Of a stretch of DNA of 64,000 bases, positions 1 through 12,898 are shown piece after piece; position 1 is the stretch's first letter, and every line of letters begins with the position of its first letter. A program made the position numbers and the translations under genes. The notes beneath the pieces were generated by a model. That model was not told where the DNA came from, ran no database searches, and worked only from the letters and a program-made list of their open reading frames with translations. The DNA lies in NCBI RefSeq assembly GCF_947623445.1, contig NC_135240.1, positions 6,324,001 through 6,388,000 of the forward strand, read 5' to 3'. Source of the stretch: Clavelina lepadiformis (Eukaryota; Chordata; Ascidiacea; Aplousobranchia; Clavelinidae).

Positions 1-811
1 TAAAAGTATGCGGTTCTACACTCGGCTTTTAGTGCTTAGTTCATTTGAAATATGATACGTGGCTTACGTCATCTATTCCGTATAGCTACACTGAGACAAA
101 TAAGTTACTTGCCGCCGTAGATTTTTCAAAATTCTGGCATGAAACAATTTTACTCCTTAACTGCGTTTTACAACACACCTAACTCGTTAAGAACGTACTT
201 GACATATTTGCCTCATTAAAAATTTTACCCTGGCTACGGTCTTGGTTACCAGAATCTTAACAAACCTTTAACAAACTTTTAAACCGTATTGGCAGCAAGT
301 AATGAATCAATCCGTTAACTCGTAATCATACAAAACACAAAAATCACTCACCGCCTAAACTGTATAACCACAGTATTCCAATGTCGGAATTTTATGTTTC
401 TGTCACTTTCGGTTATATGAATTTTCCCGCCATGTGTTGCCATGATAAGTTTGACTTGCACCCCGTCTTCTATGGTGAGTTTCCACTGACAAGCTATGTC
501 GGTTCGACCTGCGAAAAACTTTGAAAAGCTACTGAACGAATACCTTAAGCTCAGCGTACTAGGGCGTACTACATAGGACTCAAATTTTCGAAAAGGGTTC
601 CAGGTGGATTTAACCCAGGAAGACTAAACCCAGTACGACCCAACCACAATCTGTGAGTTAAAGAGTCGTTGGGTTGAACTGTCCTAGGTTTAATCGCACA
701 TTGGCTGAATTGACCGGCCACCGAGAAAAATGGTCCTAGCTAAAACTACAGTGAAGCAATATGGTATGAGGTGATATTTTTTGCCAATTTAACTTGTCCT
801 CTTAATCTTAC

Positions 812-3800
812 CCCTATTCCATAAAATGATCGCGTCTTTAATTTCGGGTTTGAACACAATCTCCAAAGTCGAAGCGTCTTCTGCTATTATGTCGTCAGCC
901 TTCGTGCTTTGTACGTCATGCTTAGGGGGTTCAAACGAGTCCGTCCACCATTTGAGAATAAACGGAATGTACACCCTTAATGCATAGGACATTAAACGAC
1001 ACATGGATATTATGCTGTATTGTTATAATGTCACCAGACTTTGGTTAAGGATTTCGCCGACCTGTGAGTGCCGTCAAAATGGGGAAGTACCGCCTCCTCG
1101 TGACCCATGCTTACGTCGCGATGACGAAATACGTCGACCCCTGACGTTGTCATGGGGTCGGTCGGCAACTTGACTTCAGACTGGGCGGGTTGAATGAAAG
1201 AAAAACTGACAAAATTCACTCGCAGTACGGCCAGGTAGCCTGCAGTTTGAAAGACAGCTGAATGAGTCAGATGCAATTATGTACAGTATTGGCCGTGGGC
1301 CACTACAGGGTGTAGTTAAGTACAACTATGTTGCTTGACGTGAGATTTAAAATTCGGATGTGTTTTTTGTGAGTACCCCGCTTAAAAATAAATGCTATAC
1401 TTTTTGGCCATTGAATTCCAGAATTTCATCCTAAATGTAGACGAACGCATGTCTTAAGTACCAAGGTTTCCAATAGCGTAACTACATGGCAAGAATATAA
1501 GACAATAATCTTAATCCAACCTCTGAAACTTTCGCCTTTGTCTAAATCCTTTCCGACCGTGATTCGTCCTTTCAGCTTGGCCAGGATAGCTCTCGTCTTA
1601 CCAAATAAGGAAGCGGCGATTGACTCGGGCAGCGAATGTTCGATCTGATCAATCATAAGTTGATACCACGTGGCGTTGCTTTCACTCCTCGCTGCGGCAA
1701 GCGGCGAGTCGCGTAAGACTTCTTCCATATTTTCACCGTCGTTCGTGCGAACGCTGACGAGGTTACTGACAATAAGAAGGCGAACTACGTTCCACTGACT
1801 GACCTGTAGTAATAATAACTTAAGTCTTTTGTTGGTAAAGAGAAAATTATTTGCGTTTATCCTCGCCAGGTACTAGTCACTAGGGTTGATTTACTTTGTT
1901 TTAGGCCTTTGTTATATTAGCAGGATCGCGTTCAAGAATTCTGACCAATTTAGCATACCAATACAAATTTCGACAGTTACTTACAAACGATCAATAATAA
2001 ACCTACAGTAACACTAATATTTCGCTAACCAACACTAACTAACGTTTTATGTCCACACCTTTACTTTACCAGTCTCCATGACAACCAGGTCCGATCCATT
2101 CACAGAGAGGGAAACCATCACGTGATCATTCTCCATATAAACCCGGACAAATTCCTCAGAAACTTTCGTTTCATTTTCCGCCGGATTATTAATGATGTAA
2201 ATGTTGCTGGGCACCTTAGGTTTAGCGTATTCGACGGGGATTCCCGTGTAACGTAGGATGGTTCCACGTGCTGTGATTGGCCGGAATCGCAGTACAAGAT
2301 GAAGGTAGGAGGTGGGCTGGTGAGGCGGGTATTGGATGTAGCTTTTTTCTGACAGGTGCGCCATGGGTGGCATGTCTTCGTCTGTGGGTAATAACTTGGT
2401 GGTTTAAAACCCTTTGTTGTAGCAATTAGACTTTCAAGGATTATGAATTAGTTTCGGTAGGTGAGTCCGAGAATAAAGATTATGATAACATACCAAGGAA
2501 TAATTAGTGTAAAGAATGCACCTTGTTGTTGAACACTAATCGCAATCTTTGTACGAGCTACGACTAGGTTAGATGTTCACTAGTACTTACAGTTACAAGG
2601 CTTGCCACTGCACTTCTCTTGCAACATACCGACACCCTGGCACCGTATTCCGTTTCCGTCAGCTCGTGGATTCGAGCATGTTCGAAGGCGAAAATGGAAG
2701 CCGTTACCACATGTAATTACTTTGCATGAAGTCCAATGAGCCCAATCTGTCCACGCGCCATGGACTGTGGTAAGTACAAACAGTTGGTGATTGCTTTACT
2801 TGCAAGGTTTTAGGAATCAAGTTTTAACAGAAACATACGCCAAGTCTGTTCGGGGTCAACACTAAACTCCATCCGTAGCCTCTCATATCAAGCTATTTAT
2901 ATCAGTTTTTTAGCATTAAAAGCAGACCTGCACACCAAAATTTTGAGCAATTAATGTAAAAAATTTACGAATGATAGCTTTAATGAAATGACACTCTCTA
3001 AGTATCAAATAAGAAGCAAAGAGGTACAACTTAAACCAAGTACCTACTCCAGAGGGAGTAACATTTTTAGAGTATGAAGCAGTTGTTTAAGCGGCAGGGG
3101 TCACGTTTAGCTAAAATTCAAGTTGTTCTAAATAAATTCAGAAGTATTCTGAAAACTTCAAAGAATCGTGCCATGAAATTTTAATATTCTGTTCTCTCAG
3201 AGTGGGTTAGCTATAGAATACTGTATGTATAAAATTACCTTACAAAACCTTTCCCGAATCGAACATAGTATATACCGGTAGCAAATTAAAAAATTGAAAT
3301 GCAATAATCTGTTATGATTGGACAAACAGACAACTCACTTGCCCATTCGACCATCTAACTTGTACCCTTTTAGTAGTAATAACGGGCTTTATGCACCCAT
3401 TCATAATTAACTTGAAATGAGAGTGTTCGTAAGATCAATATTAACATAACATTTCCTATTTTTACAACATTTTATATCGCGCAAATATCTTTGTATGTGT
3501 GTAGTTTGAGATTATTAGTTGTTACAGTTTCAGGAACACAATAGGAGTTGGTTGAAACTGAGATACAAAAGAGCTCAAGTCCGTACGTGGACAAGCGGGT
3601 AGATCAATACAGCCTCGAAGTTCCCTCGCAGATCCGACACAATATTGAGGGTCTCCAGTGGGTAAGCAGGTTCGTGTTCGATGAACTTTGCCATCCATTC
3701 CACATGGCAAGTTACATGAACTCCACAAACCCCATTTGGTCCAGGTGTCAGGTTTGCCTGGATCTTCTGCGGGGTAATAAAAACAAGTTATGCTAATCAA

Positions 3801-6800
3801 TGAAGTTAGGCCAAGGTTAATAACTATCACTCACGGAAGCAAACACAACTTTTATTGTATAGGTACTGAATAAAATTATTGAATAAGAAAAAAGTTTAGG
3901 TCCCATAGATCAAAATGTTAGTTAAAAAAAGATTGAAAACAAGAAATACCCATGCACTCTAGTTCGCTGTCGTGAGTACAATTGTGAGCTTGGGCAATTT
4001 GGCCATGACGTCTGTCGCCCCAATATGGGGTCACATAGCAATATCTGTATCTGGTCTGCTGTCCACTGCCACATCTGGCGGAACATGGTTGCCAACTTAG
4101 CCAACCAAAACATCTTGATTTTGCTGTGCAAATAAAAGTTGTCAACAATTGTAATTGATTGTAGTAAAATATGACAGTTAGACATAGACGCAAGTTTGAG
4201 CGTTTAAGCAGAATCACAAATCACAATGATAAGTGCCCACAAGACGTAACATTTCTCATCTTTTACCTCCGCATGTGAAGCCATACTTGACACAACTCAG
4301 CAATGCCCAATATTCAGTCTGATTTAAAACAAAAATCAAAACATGAAATATTAAGATAATTTAGACATGCGACGGTTGCAAGTTAAAGTTTAGCTGAAGG
4401 TGCCATGATTTGCGACTGTTGACAAACAGAACAAAATATTGCATTCATTTTCCAAGCAACCTTCATCACAGAAAACATAGAAGAAGCTTAAATTGGATAC
4501 AAATGGGAAACTTTTTAGTCACAATATTTTCTAAAAGCGTACAAAAGAGCGTACTTCATAATGGTTGTAAGGTAATTGTATTATTATTAAAAACGCAGCA
4601 ACAGACCAATCCTATGATATCAAAGTTATTTAATAATTAATCCTCTCTTTATATTATCACCTTTAGCAAAAATTAGATGCAACAGGCCTGGTTTCTCTAG
4701 ATTGCTAAGCAGAGCATGGTAGTTGCTTGTTTGAAAAAAAACAGAAAGACCCTTTCCTTGGTAGATAACAGAGTATACTTCTTTTGAAGCAGCGGATCAA
4801 ATTTTTCAACAAATCAAAGTTATTATCCCGATAGCATATTTTCAAAAATCAATCACATTTTGTAGGATGTAATGCAAGACCCTTTTACAAACTCTAATTA
4901 ATTAATCATCATCATTTTTTAGGAAAGATGTGATTTCATTATTTTATTCTCAAAGCAGAAAACTTTCTTTATATTTTTTTCGTTTCTTTATCAAATGCTT
5001 TTCCTGTTCTATGCCAAGAAAAAGAGCAGGGAGTGAATGACACACAAAAGGAGTCCCCCCCCCTCCCGAGTCCCACTCCTAATTTAAAAGGAGTGGCGCT
5101 TTCAGGACTGCTCTTAAAAAAGAGCACACCAGCTTGAACCCAGGTCTGTGCAAAAACCAATGAGGCGAGAGATATGATATACTGGAAAAAACCCGTGCAC
5201 TTTGTTATGTATTTTGAAACACCCTAATTATATGGACAAAGAGTCTACAATGTTTATGTTCTAAAGCTAAGCTTCATACCAAGGTGGTCGAATTGAAAAT
5301 CTATCGTAATTGCAAAACAGGCAAGTGATTAGGTCATGAGTTTCAGTCTTGCAAGTAAACACAGCAAAAAAATGCAAATTGACTGAATTTAGGAAATTTG
5401 CGATAACACATTACTTCCTCTAACCCGCCGTAGAAGTGGTAAAATAATAATAAACTTTTAATGATGATCAATATTTCTACGTCCCAGTTACAGTTACAAA
5501 TAAGTCCATCAATGAAAACATAAATCACAATGAACTCTTGCTTTTTGCTGTGTATTAAGCCACTGACACAACACAGCAGTTACAGCAGCTATCTAATCAT
5601 CCTATTGTCATTATTGTATTCTGATCTGTACAAAGCAGACAACTTACCAATGCAAACTCAAATAAACTTATTAAACAAAAACAAAACTTACTGCATCAGC
5701 CAAATTAGGAAAATATTTGGAAACCGTAGCAAAATTACAGAGGTTGGTGTAGCAATCACGCTCTAAGCCAGCTGGTTGGGTGGCATGAATTTTCTGGAGG
5801 GTGTGATATGCAACATCCAATCGATCGACAGATGGACGGATGATAGCAGACTGTGCTGCAAATGAAAAATGTAAGAGATGTCTCACACATATTGCTTTTT
5901 TAAACATATTCTTAGAAATCTTAGGTTTATCATACGATCTTAAATCTTTCATTTTTATATGTCTTTTGAATGAGAACAGTTCTGACTACAACTTTGATCC
6001 CGATTTGTGTAATGCAATAATGTTATCACCATTTGAAATGATGAATTCGTAAATCAGTGACGCTATCAACAGCAAAGCTTGCAGCAAAAATTTCATCTGT
6101 AAGATAAAATACAATTTAACTTAATTTACTGGTTAGACTATTAAAAATAAACTTCCAAGTACCAGTGGTAACCATATTGTTCCAGATTAGGTATTGTAAT
6201 ATCACTAATTGAAATATTTCCAAAATTCTGGATTTTATTGTGTGGACAGTTCTGGTGTAACGCCAAAAAGTTTGTTGTTCTGACTTATGACAACCGGCAC
6301 CAAGTCTATCCTAAAAAATCTGTTTTTGTAGGATACTACAATAACTCACTCAAGTGGCAAGCAATAGGATAAGATACCTGTCATGTAGCCTACCGCGGTA
6401 GGTAGGCCCACCTCATGCGGTAGGCTACAGGTTTTACGCCTAGTCAGTAAAGTAACAACAGGCTTAGACACAACATGCAAAAAATTTGATCACTAGATTA
6501 GAAATGTTTGAGTGGGTCAACTTGTATACAGCCTAGGTTAGACCTAGGCCTACACAGGAAAAAATAGTGACTGATAATAGTCCACAATTTTCATCATTGA
6601 CTAATAAAATGCCACTTTCGTCCAAAAAAACACTCCCCACGCCTTATTTTGGTCCAAGTACCATAAACCTGCCTACATACAGTTCGCAACGCTTTTTCAT
6701 GGCTAATTACGCACCACCGATGCATTGGAAACAATTATGGCTAAATAAAACCCAGTGTACGATGTGATTGGCGTTTACTTCCTTACAAGTGCAAAACAAG

Positions 6801-9800
6801 TGGCTTAATGTCATTCGTGTCACGTAATATATTCAGCCACTTGACACAGTCGGAGTTACCGGCTTAATAATTGCTGTTACCGCGATAAACACCACATTAA
6901 TATTTAGATGGTGACATTTCGTCACTGTTTAAAACCTTTCTTATCCCTGCAATGCCATAATTTCATGAGTTTTTTTACTAAATGCAAGGTTGTAAAAGGA
7001 CGAAGGAACTTAAAAGTTTTCCCACGTAAGTACAGTAGGCCAAGATTTTTTTACAAATTTCATTACCCAAATTATTTTCCCCAAATGGTAAAAGCTTTTT
7101 TTAATAAATCCGGAAATTTCAACGCACACAAGTGCTACGAATACTTCATTCACTTTTCTCAAAAAAATACGACATCTAGGCTAACAATCACAACAAAAAT
7201 GTTCAAGGTAGGTTTGCTTGTTTGTGTTTTGGTGTTGAGGTAAAGCAAGTTTGATGCCATTTTGAGTTTGGGGTAGGGTCAATTACATAAACATAATCTC
7301 TGGGTTGAGGTTGTTTGCACCCAGACTTACTTTCCTTGGACAATTTTTATTTTTTAGGTTGTGCCAGGGAATTGGAATTTTTATCTCTTCCTGTAATTTT
7401 CAATTTGACAAGCGTAACGAAAACTAGAGTCGCGAACATGTTTCCGCAAATGGTTGTGGTAAAGTCGAATGGAATTGCATGCATAATTTGCATTCTGATA
7501 GCTGGTACAGTTTCTACAAATAAAGAGCTTCATGATTTAGCACACAAAACCAAGTTTTTGGAGAACTATGCATAAAGTATTGCGGCTAACGATTACATGC
7601 AGGCAAACTAACTGGCCACGAAAAAAGGAAGTTGAGAGAAGTGTGTAGACCTGGAGAATATTTAGACGGAAAGAAAAAAGTCTCAAAATAAGTTGGGAAG
7701 TATCCAACAATCCAACCAATGAAAGACAACTTTGCGGATGATGTCTTACACAAGTCTAGTAATACTTTCTTTTCAAACACCACACTGCAGAGATGGACCC
7801 TTGGTTACGAAATTTCGCTTTCAAGAACGGTTTGCATGAAGCTTTCATTAAAGGGATTGAAGGTTTGTTGGCAATTCTGTTGTTTTTCCAGGCATTACAT
7901 ATGTGGCATTTTGTTTTGCGGCAACCGATTATTCCATTTTTATTGTAAAACTTCATAACTTGTGGGAGCAAAGTTATTAAACTTAAAACTTCTATTGCTG
8001 TTCAAAACAACTTAGTTTCAAAAGCTTTCTGCTCCGTTTGCAAGACTTCCTTGTAACTAATTTCGCCTGCCGGTGGTGAGTTAAGCGCGTTACGTTTTTA
8101 CTTCGCACTTGATCCCAGAGTGATTCCATGCGTAATCAATGATTCGTAGAAAAAACAAAAACAGAGGACGACGACGAAATTACACATAACGCAGTAATGC
8201 TTGAATTGCGTGCGATTGCTAATACAAAAAAAAGCTTTGTAATGTAGCCAAGACTGTTTTATTTTGCAACCATGAACCGTTGCGAACTATTTTCAAGCTT
8301 TGCGACATTGTTATGAAGGAGACCGGAGGGGCATATTTTTATGTAAAACACTGATCAGTAGCATTACCAAAGCTAGTTCAAAACGTTCAATATACTCCAA
8401 TTGCACATATGTCTGGCTGTTGTCCGGCCAAAAATGAATCGATTTACATTCTGTTGTACGAACACGAGGAACGAGATTCGTGATATTAAATGATTAAACT
8501 TTTGGCAATAAATTGTCTATTGCATTGGTGATTGGTTACTTTATTATGTAAAAGTCGGTTTACGCAGCGTTAATTGGTGGTGTACAGAGTAAATTTTATT
8601 ACAATAGATATAATATGCATTGTATTTGAGTACTGTATTAGAGATTTAATGCTAACGTAAACTTAGTAAATTTTGCAACTTGTTCCAAAATTATAGCCCT
8701 TAGTTTTACGGTCAAAAATGTAAACCTGTCTTTATTTTTAAAAAGCAAAGTTTGTGATTACCGCACTGCTTTTGCGTTATTATATTTCATTACGTTGGTA
8801 ACTGCCATGGCTACTGTAATACATACTATAATAAAAATACATACCTATTATATATGTATTGTGTACAAGTTTGTAATTTGTATAGTGCTATATTTTGCGC
8901 AATTGAAATAATTTATCATAGTTTAAAAAAAAATATAGAGGATTTATAAGCGTTACCATTTTAACGAATAATTTACAATATGTGCACTTTGCAGTTGCCA
9001 CAGTCACAGTACACGATCTGCCTTCATCTCTTCAAGAAGTTGGAACTAATATCAGTCCATTCAGTCTCAAAGACAGAAAACTTCTTGAAAGATTTTTTGG
9101 AACAGCGATGGAGCAGTTTTTGGTGGAGGTGAACAGTGGTTTGTTGTGAGTTAGGATCTAACAAACAAGATTTTGTATTTTCATTGTGGTAGTGAAGTCC
9201 TGTTCATTTGCCCATATCCGAAAGCGATTCAACAACCAAATGGCAGCCTTAAATAAGTTCACAATGACGCCACTTCTGAAAAAGAAAAATCAGGCAAACG
9301 AGGGGGAAGAAATATCATTAATAGCGATCAAGAGGAGGATGGAAGTTATCAAAAAATTTCCTGGTGAAGAACGCACTGCAAAGACTTTAGAAAAATACCC
9401 ATCATACAAGTTGAAAGAAAAGGTAAGTGTGATATTAACTGATATTTCATTAACTTAAGCATAAAATTTAAACAACAGGCTCTGCTTTTTGTCGTTAGTA
9501 AACATAAGATACAAAATCGTGTCAACGTTATTGTTGTAACGTTTTCTCTATTTTTGCAGTGCATAACCGACATTGCTATATTCTTTGGATATTCCTCTAA
9601 AGAAAACATGGTGAACAAGTGCCGGTTGCGATTTTGTAATTTCATCGAGGGAAGGTCATTGTGCTGTGAAACAGGGTGTGTATGCCTAATGGAATTTTCC
9701 AAAGTTATGAACCAACTAGAAGCAGTTTCTTCTCCTAAAGAGCTATCTACTGTCATCAAGCTTATGAATGATGGAAGCGTAAAGCTCGTTAAAGATCGAA

Positions 9801-10918
9801 AACAGCCACATAATTTGTGTGCAGGTACTAAATGAGGTCCGGGACCCGGATCAGTTGTTGTTGACCAATTGCAATTTGTTGATTTAGGAAAATCTGAAAT
9901 TTTTTGTGTCTATTATCTCTGCTTTGTGTACATTTTATCCTGGATTCTTGTCCGAATGTCTTTACTTGTTGCATCATATGCAATATACGGTTTTATTACA
10001 TTAACCAAAATAATAATTTTAAATAATAATAATTTCGCTTGAATGTTTACATTACAGTATTTCGAAACGAGGAATGTTTGTTTGCCTTCTTTAAGTTTAT
10101 TGTAAAAACTTTATAATTATTGCCTATATAGTTTTTAGTTGACTATATGCCATTTTCCTTAGTTTCGTTCTCGTAGCTTGTGGTAGACGGCATCAAGCCG
10201 ATTGTGAAATTTGAAAGTAATCGCTTTTTCTTTTCTTTGACTTTTTTGGAAGGATACATAATTAAAATTTTGTCAGACTGGTAATTATGCATTTTGGTCA
10301 CGTGATGTTCAAGTGCGACATTTCAATTGGCATGGATTAAGCCAGGGAATCCCAGGCTGGTCTAGGTTCTATATGGGCGAGTATTTAGCCAGGTTTACAT
10401 TAACTAGGACGCTCGCGGCTGAATATGGGGATATTCATAACCAAACACGATTGGAAAGGATTTAGTCGTTTCAGACTAGTATTTAGCCGCAAGAAGGACT
10501 GTATTTATCCAGCTGGTAGTGGCTAAATACCGGGATATTCATAACCATTTTTTTGGAACGCATTCAGTCACTTTTTTTTCCTGTGTAGTTGATTGATTTT
10601 TAATTATTCTTATCTCTTACCTTCGTTTCAGCAGCTATAGAGCTAGGCCTAGTCTTTCTTACAGTATTGAAAAACTTCTGACTTTTATACACCTGTAAGT
10701 GAATCCGCTACCGTGAAAGTTTGGCATTGATTTTGCACGGTTTTTGAAAAGAATATGATGAAATACTTCCGGTTGCGGTAGCTTGAATTGCAAATATTGC
10801 CAAAGAAAATCTTCAAAGCAGAAGGCAACCATCAAATGCGCCACATTTTTGCCATAACCCAAATACATCAAGCTCATAGATATCTTATAACATACACTGT
10901 CGTTAGGCTGGTAAGGGC
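812..10918 (-). CDS. Modular extracellular protein with three TSP1 and laminin G-like domains (partial, runs off left edge)
   Basis: Multi-exon gene assembled from splice sites; no ortholog recognised. In transcript order the exons are 10918-10693 (unfamiliar, one end of a larger domain), 5855-5692 (unfamiliar, Cys pair), 4123-3950 (TSP1, WLSWQPCSARCGSGQQ), 3766-3587 (TSP1, WGLWSSCNLPCG), 2764-2591 (TSP1, WTDWAHWTSCKVITCGNG), 2381-2070 (start of a laminin G-like domain), about 1752-1521 (its second half, ending ITVGKDLDKGESFRG) and about 990-812 (start of a second LamG-like domain, ending AIILWNRG). The TSP1 exons are all symmetrical phase 1-1 and join in frame, as expected for shuffled extracellular modules. 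TSP1 and LamG domains bind matrix glycans and receptors, so a secreted or surface role is inferred. Gaps: the phase between 10693 and 5855 and between 2070 and 1752 does not close, so exons are missing; signal peptide and C-terminus are not seen. The TSP1-LamG core is firm; membership of the 10.9 kb exon rests on the collinear decayed copy upstream. Confidence 0.68.
6385..6428. repeat. Short perfect inverted repeat
   Basis: Twelve-base arms, GTAGCCTACCGC at 6385-6396 and its exact reverse complement at 6417-6428, enclose a 20-base spacer. It lies in non-coding DNA between the modular gene's exons and could form a hairpin in RNA or DNA. It could equally be the remains of a small palindromic transposable element. 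No function can be assigned. Confidence 0.6.
7793..9835 (+). CDS. SAM-like domain protein, SAMD3-like (small gene nested in an intron)
   Basis: Four exons are proposed: 7793-7862, 8995-9138, 9193-9422 and 9560-9835. Their lengths sum to 720 nt, giving 239 residues plus a stop. Residues 3-60 read like a sterile alpha motif: Trp near the start, FKNGLHEAFIKGIE, a hydrophobic middle, LQEVG, then DRKLLERFF. SAM domains mediate protein-protein self-association. The second half is basic (KRRMEVIKKFPGEERTAK, then LEKYPSYKL) and resembles, from memory, the region following SAM in uncharacterised SAMD3-like proteins; this is inference. The third exon's donor and the fourth exon's acceptor are canonical (AAG|GTAAGT, TTTTTGCAG). 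The first two donors are both the weaker GTTTGT, and the second intron would be only 54 bases; those junctions were chosen because they keep phase. The gene lies on the opposite strand inside an intron of the TSP1/LamG gene. Confidence 0.5.
10380..10547 (+). repeat. Two diverged direct repeats about 104-120 bases apart
   Basis: The segment beginning GTATTTAGCC near 10381 and ending GGGGATATTCATAACC near 10442 recurs with changes from about 10501 (GTATTTATCC) to 10547 (CGGGATATTCATAACC). A third partial GTATTTAGCC sits at about 10480. It looks like part of an interspersed or tandem repeat; no coding potential is seen. Confidence 0.45.
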
Positions 10919-11831
10919 CTAGAAGTGCCCAAAATTGTAAGTGTATGGGTCGCATTACATTATTCTTGTGTCTTGGCAGACCACGTACAATCATGCTCAA
11001 ATAAAATTTTTATCCTAAAATTTCTATTAAAAATTCTTGGCTTATCAGCCAATACCTTAACGAATCTGCTTTATTATTTATTTCTCTCTTTCAGAAAGTT
11101 CAAACTGGCAAATGACAGCTCAGGTTCCAGATTAAACTAACCGCCAACAGTTTCACATAGTTAGGTCCAATTACATCAACCCTAATTGCAAGGTGGGTCG
11201 AAGACCGCAAAAAGTTTTGTGTGAGTCACACTTTGGGTAGCCTTGGGCTAGGCACTAAGATTGCAACGCACCAATGACACCCAGCTCTCCTATTGGATGG
11301 TAAACAGTTTCAAATTCTGGTAATAATGAAGAGGTTGTTGGTGTACAAATGATTTCTTTTCACTTAATTAACCTGGTAAAAGAATCTAAATCTACAGTTC
11401 TTGTGTGCTGTTAGAATACTCTAACACAGTAAAACTGTGGTTGTCGATTGGATGCAGATTGCAACGAGTATGCTTACAAGTGAAGTCGTGAAGACGTTTA
11501 TTTCAAATTCTGTACATGTGTTAACAAACGAAAATTAAGCGAGTCACATCTTGAGAAACTGCCGTTTTACAAGTTTATAAGAGTTCGTTGTCACCAAGTC
11601 CGACAGGCGTTCGTTTTGTTGATTCGGTCAGCTATCTCTCTCTGCTCGCTGATAAAAGTGCGAGCTGATTACAGCAGGTGCATGGGAGTTGAAATAAGTG
11701 ACATGATAAGCAGCAGCTGATTACGGCCGGTGCATCGAGCAAAACAATGATAACAGAATGGGAGTTTCATATAGCTAAATGGCTTAAACAATAACACTCA
11801 CGAAAATAATTCGACCGAGATCAAAAACAAT

Positions 11832-11909
11832 ATGGACGTTCCCAATAAGGATTACTTGTCGCAATTCATGCACAAAAACAACATGGCAAAGTACGAAGAG
11901 AAGTTTTCA
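11832..11909 (+). CDS. Possible first exon of a second SAM-like gene
   Basis: An ATG opens a short frame beginning MDVPNKDYLSQF and continuing through KNNMAKYEEKF, followed by ACA|GTAACT, a possible donor. The pattern (aromatic-Leu, then N-M-x-K-Y-x-x-x-F) is typical of the first helices of a SAM domain, and it starts with MD-P like the SAM-like gene 4 kb to the left. No continuing exon was found in the following kilobase, so this may be a fragment or a chance frame. Confidence 0.22.
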
Positions 11910-12898
11910 CAGTAACTGAGACATAAGAAACATTTCAAATTCTCTTTACGTTAGGTATAACCAGCATTCATAATCACATTCCCCACGCCGCCCTTTTCTG
12001 TTACAATGCAGCCTACTTAGATCATATTCTGCTTCCGCTAAGTGGCGTACTGGAGCATGATCTGGCACTAAAGCCACATGTCATCTCCAATCTCCTCAGG
12101 TTTTCACTTTCAATGTACGCCATGGCGACCAAAGTTAATCAATGGAGTAATTGACTCTGATGTACCTGTTACAAGCTTTATGTTTCTATTCAGGTATTTA
12201 ATTATCAATGATAATGTGAACGGTATAAAGCCCGTAAAATCCATGTCAGATTTAATCCAACAGTTAAGCATATAGATGCGACCTCAAATTGCTACAAGAG
12301 TTAGCGGTGGCTCAGTCGTATGACATCGTCTGAAGTCCTAGATGTTAACGGTAACTCTTCAAACGCGGCATTGATCAAATTTAGGTAAATCCGTCGATCA
12401 AGTTTAAACATTTCCGAATACACTTGTGGAAGTATTTTGAAACACACAGCGAGGAACTTATGTAATCTTGTTACAAGGTAAAGTGTGCCAGGCATACCAT
12501 GTATATTGCCCATAATTATCTTACACCATAAAATTTCGGAACTTTTACATGATATGTAGTCTGTTCGGAAGGCAAAGTATATGGTAATGTATCTTATTTG
12601 GATAAAGATGACTCGCATTTACACAGAGTTTTAAACATCAAATTATCGCTTACAAGAACTATAACTACCAATTTTTTCTACCAGATATGGTTAAAATTTG
12701 TACAACACTATATAAAAATGTTTGTGGAAATGGAACTACCCGTTTGTACAAAACCGACATGTTGTGACTTATAACGAGGAAATTTGGTTGCGTGCGTACA
12801 ATGACAGTCTTGTTCGGAAACGAAAAAAAATTGAATAAAATAACTTCATCATCATTATCATTAGCAGATAAGTTCAAGTTGGGCAAACTGTAGCCTTA

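Noticed and set aside
5011..5170. Cluster of short inverted repeats (CCACTCCT/AGGAGTGG, GCTCTT/AAGAGC) considered as a MITE
   Set aside because: No matching outer ends or target duplication were found, so no element can be delimited.
9349..9759. 136-residue minus-strand frame opposite the SAM-like gene
   Set aside because: Antisense shadow of the third and fourth exons of that gene; reads through the intron and carries no motif.
10925..11140. 71-residue plus-strand frame
   Set aside because: No domain or leader, and partly antisense to sequence next to a better-supported exon.
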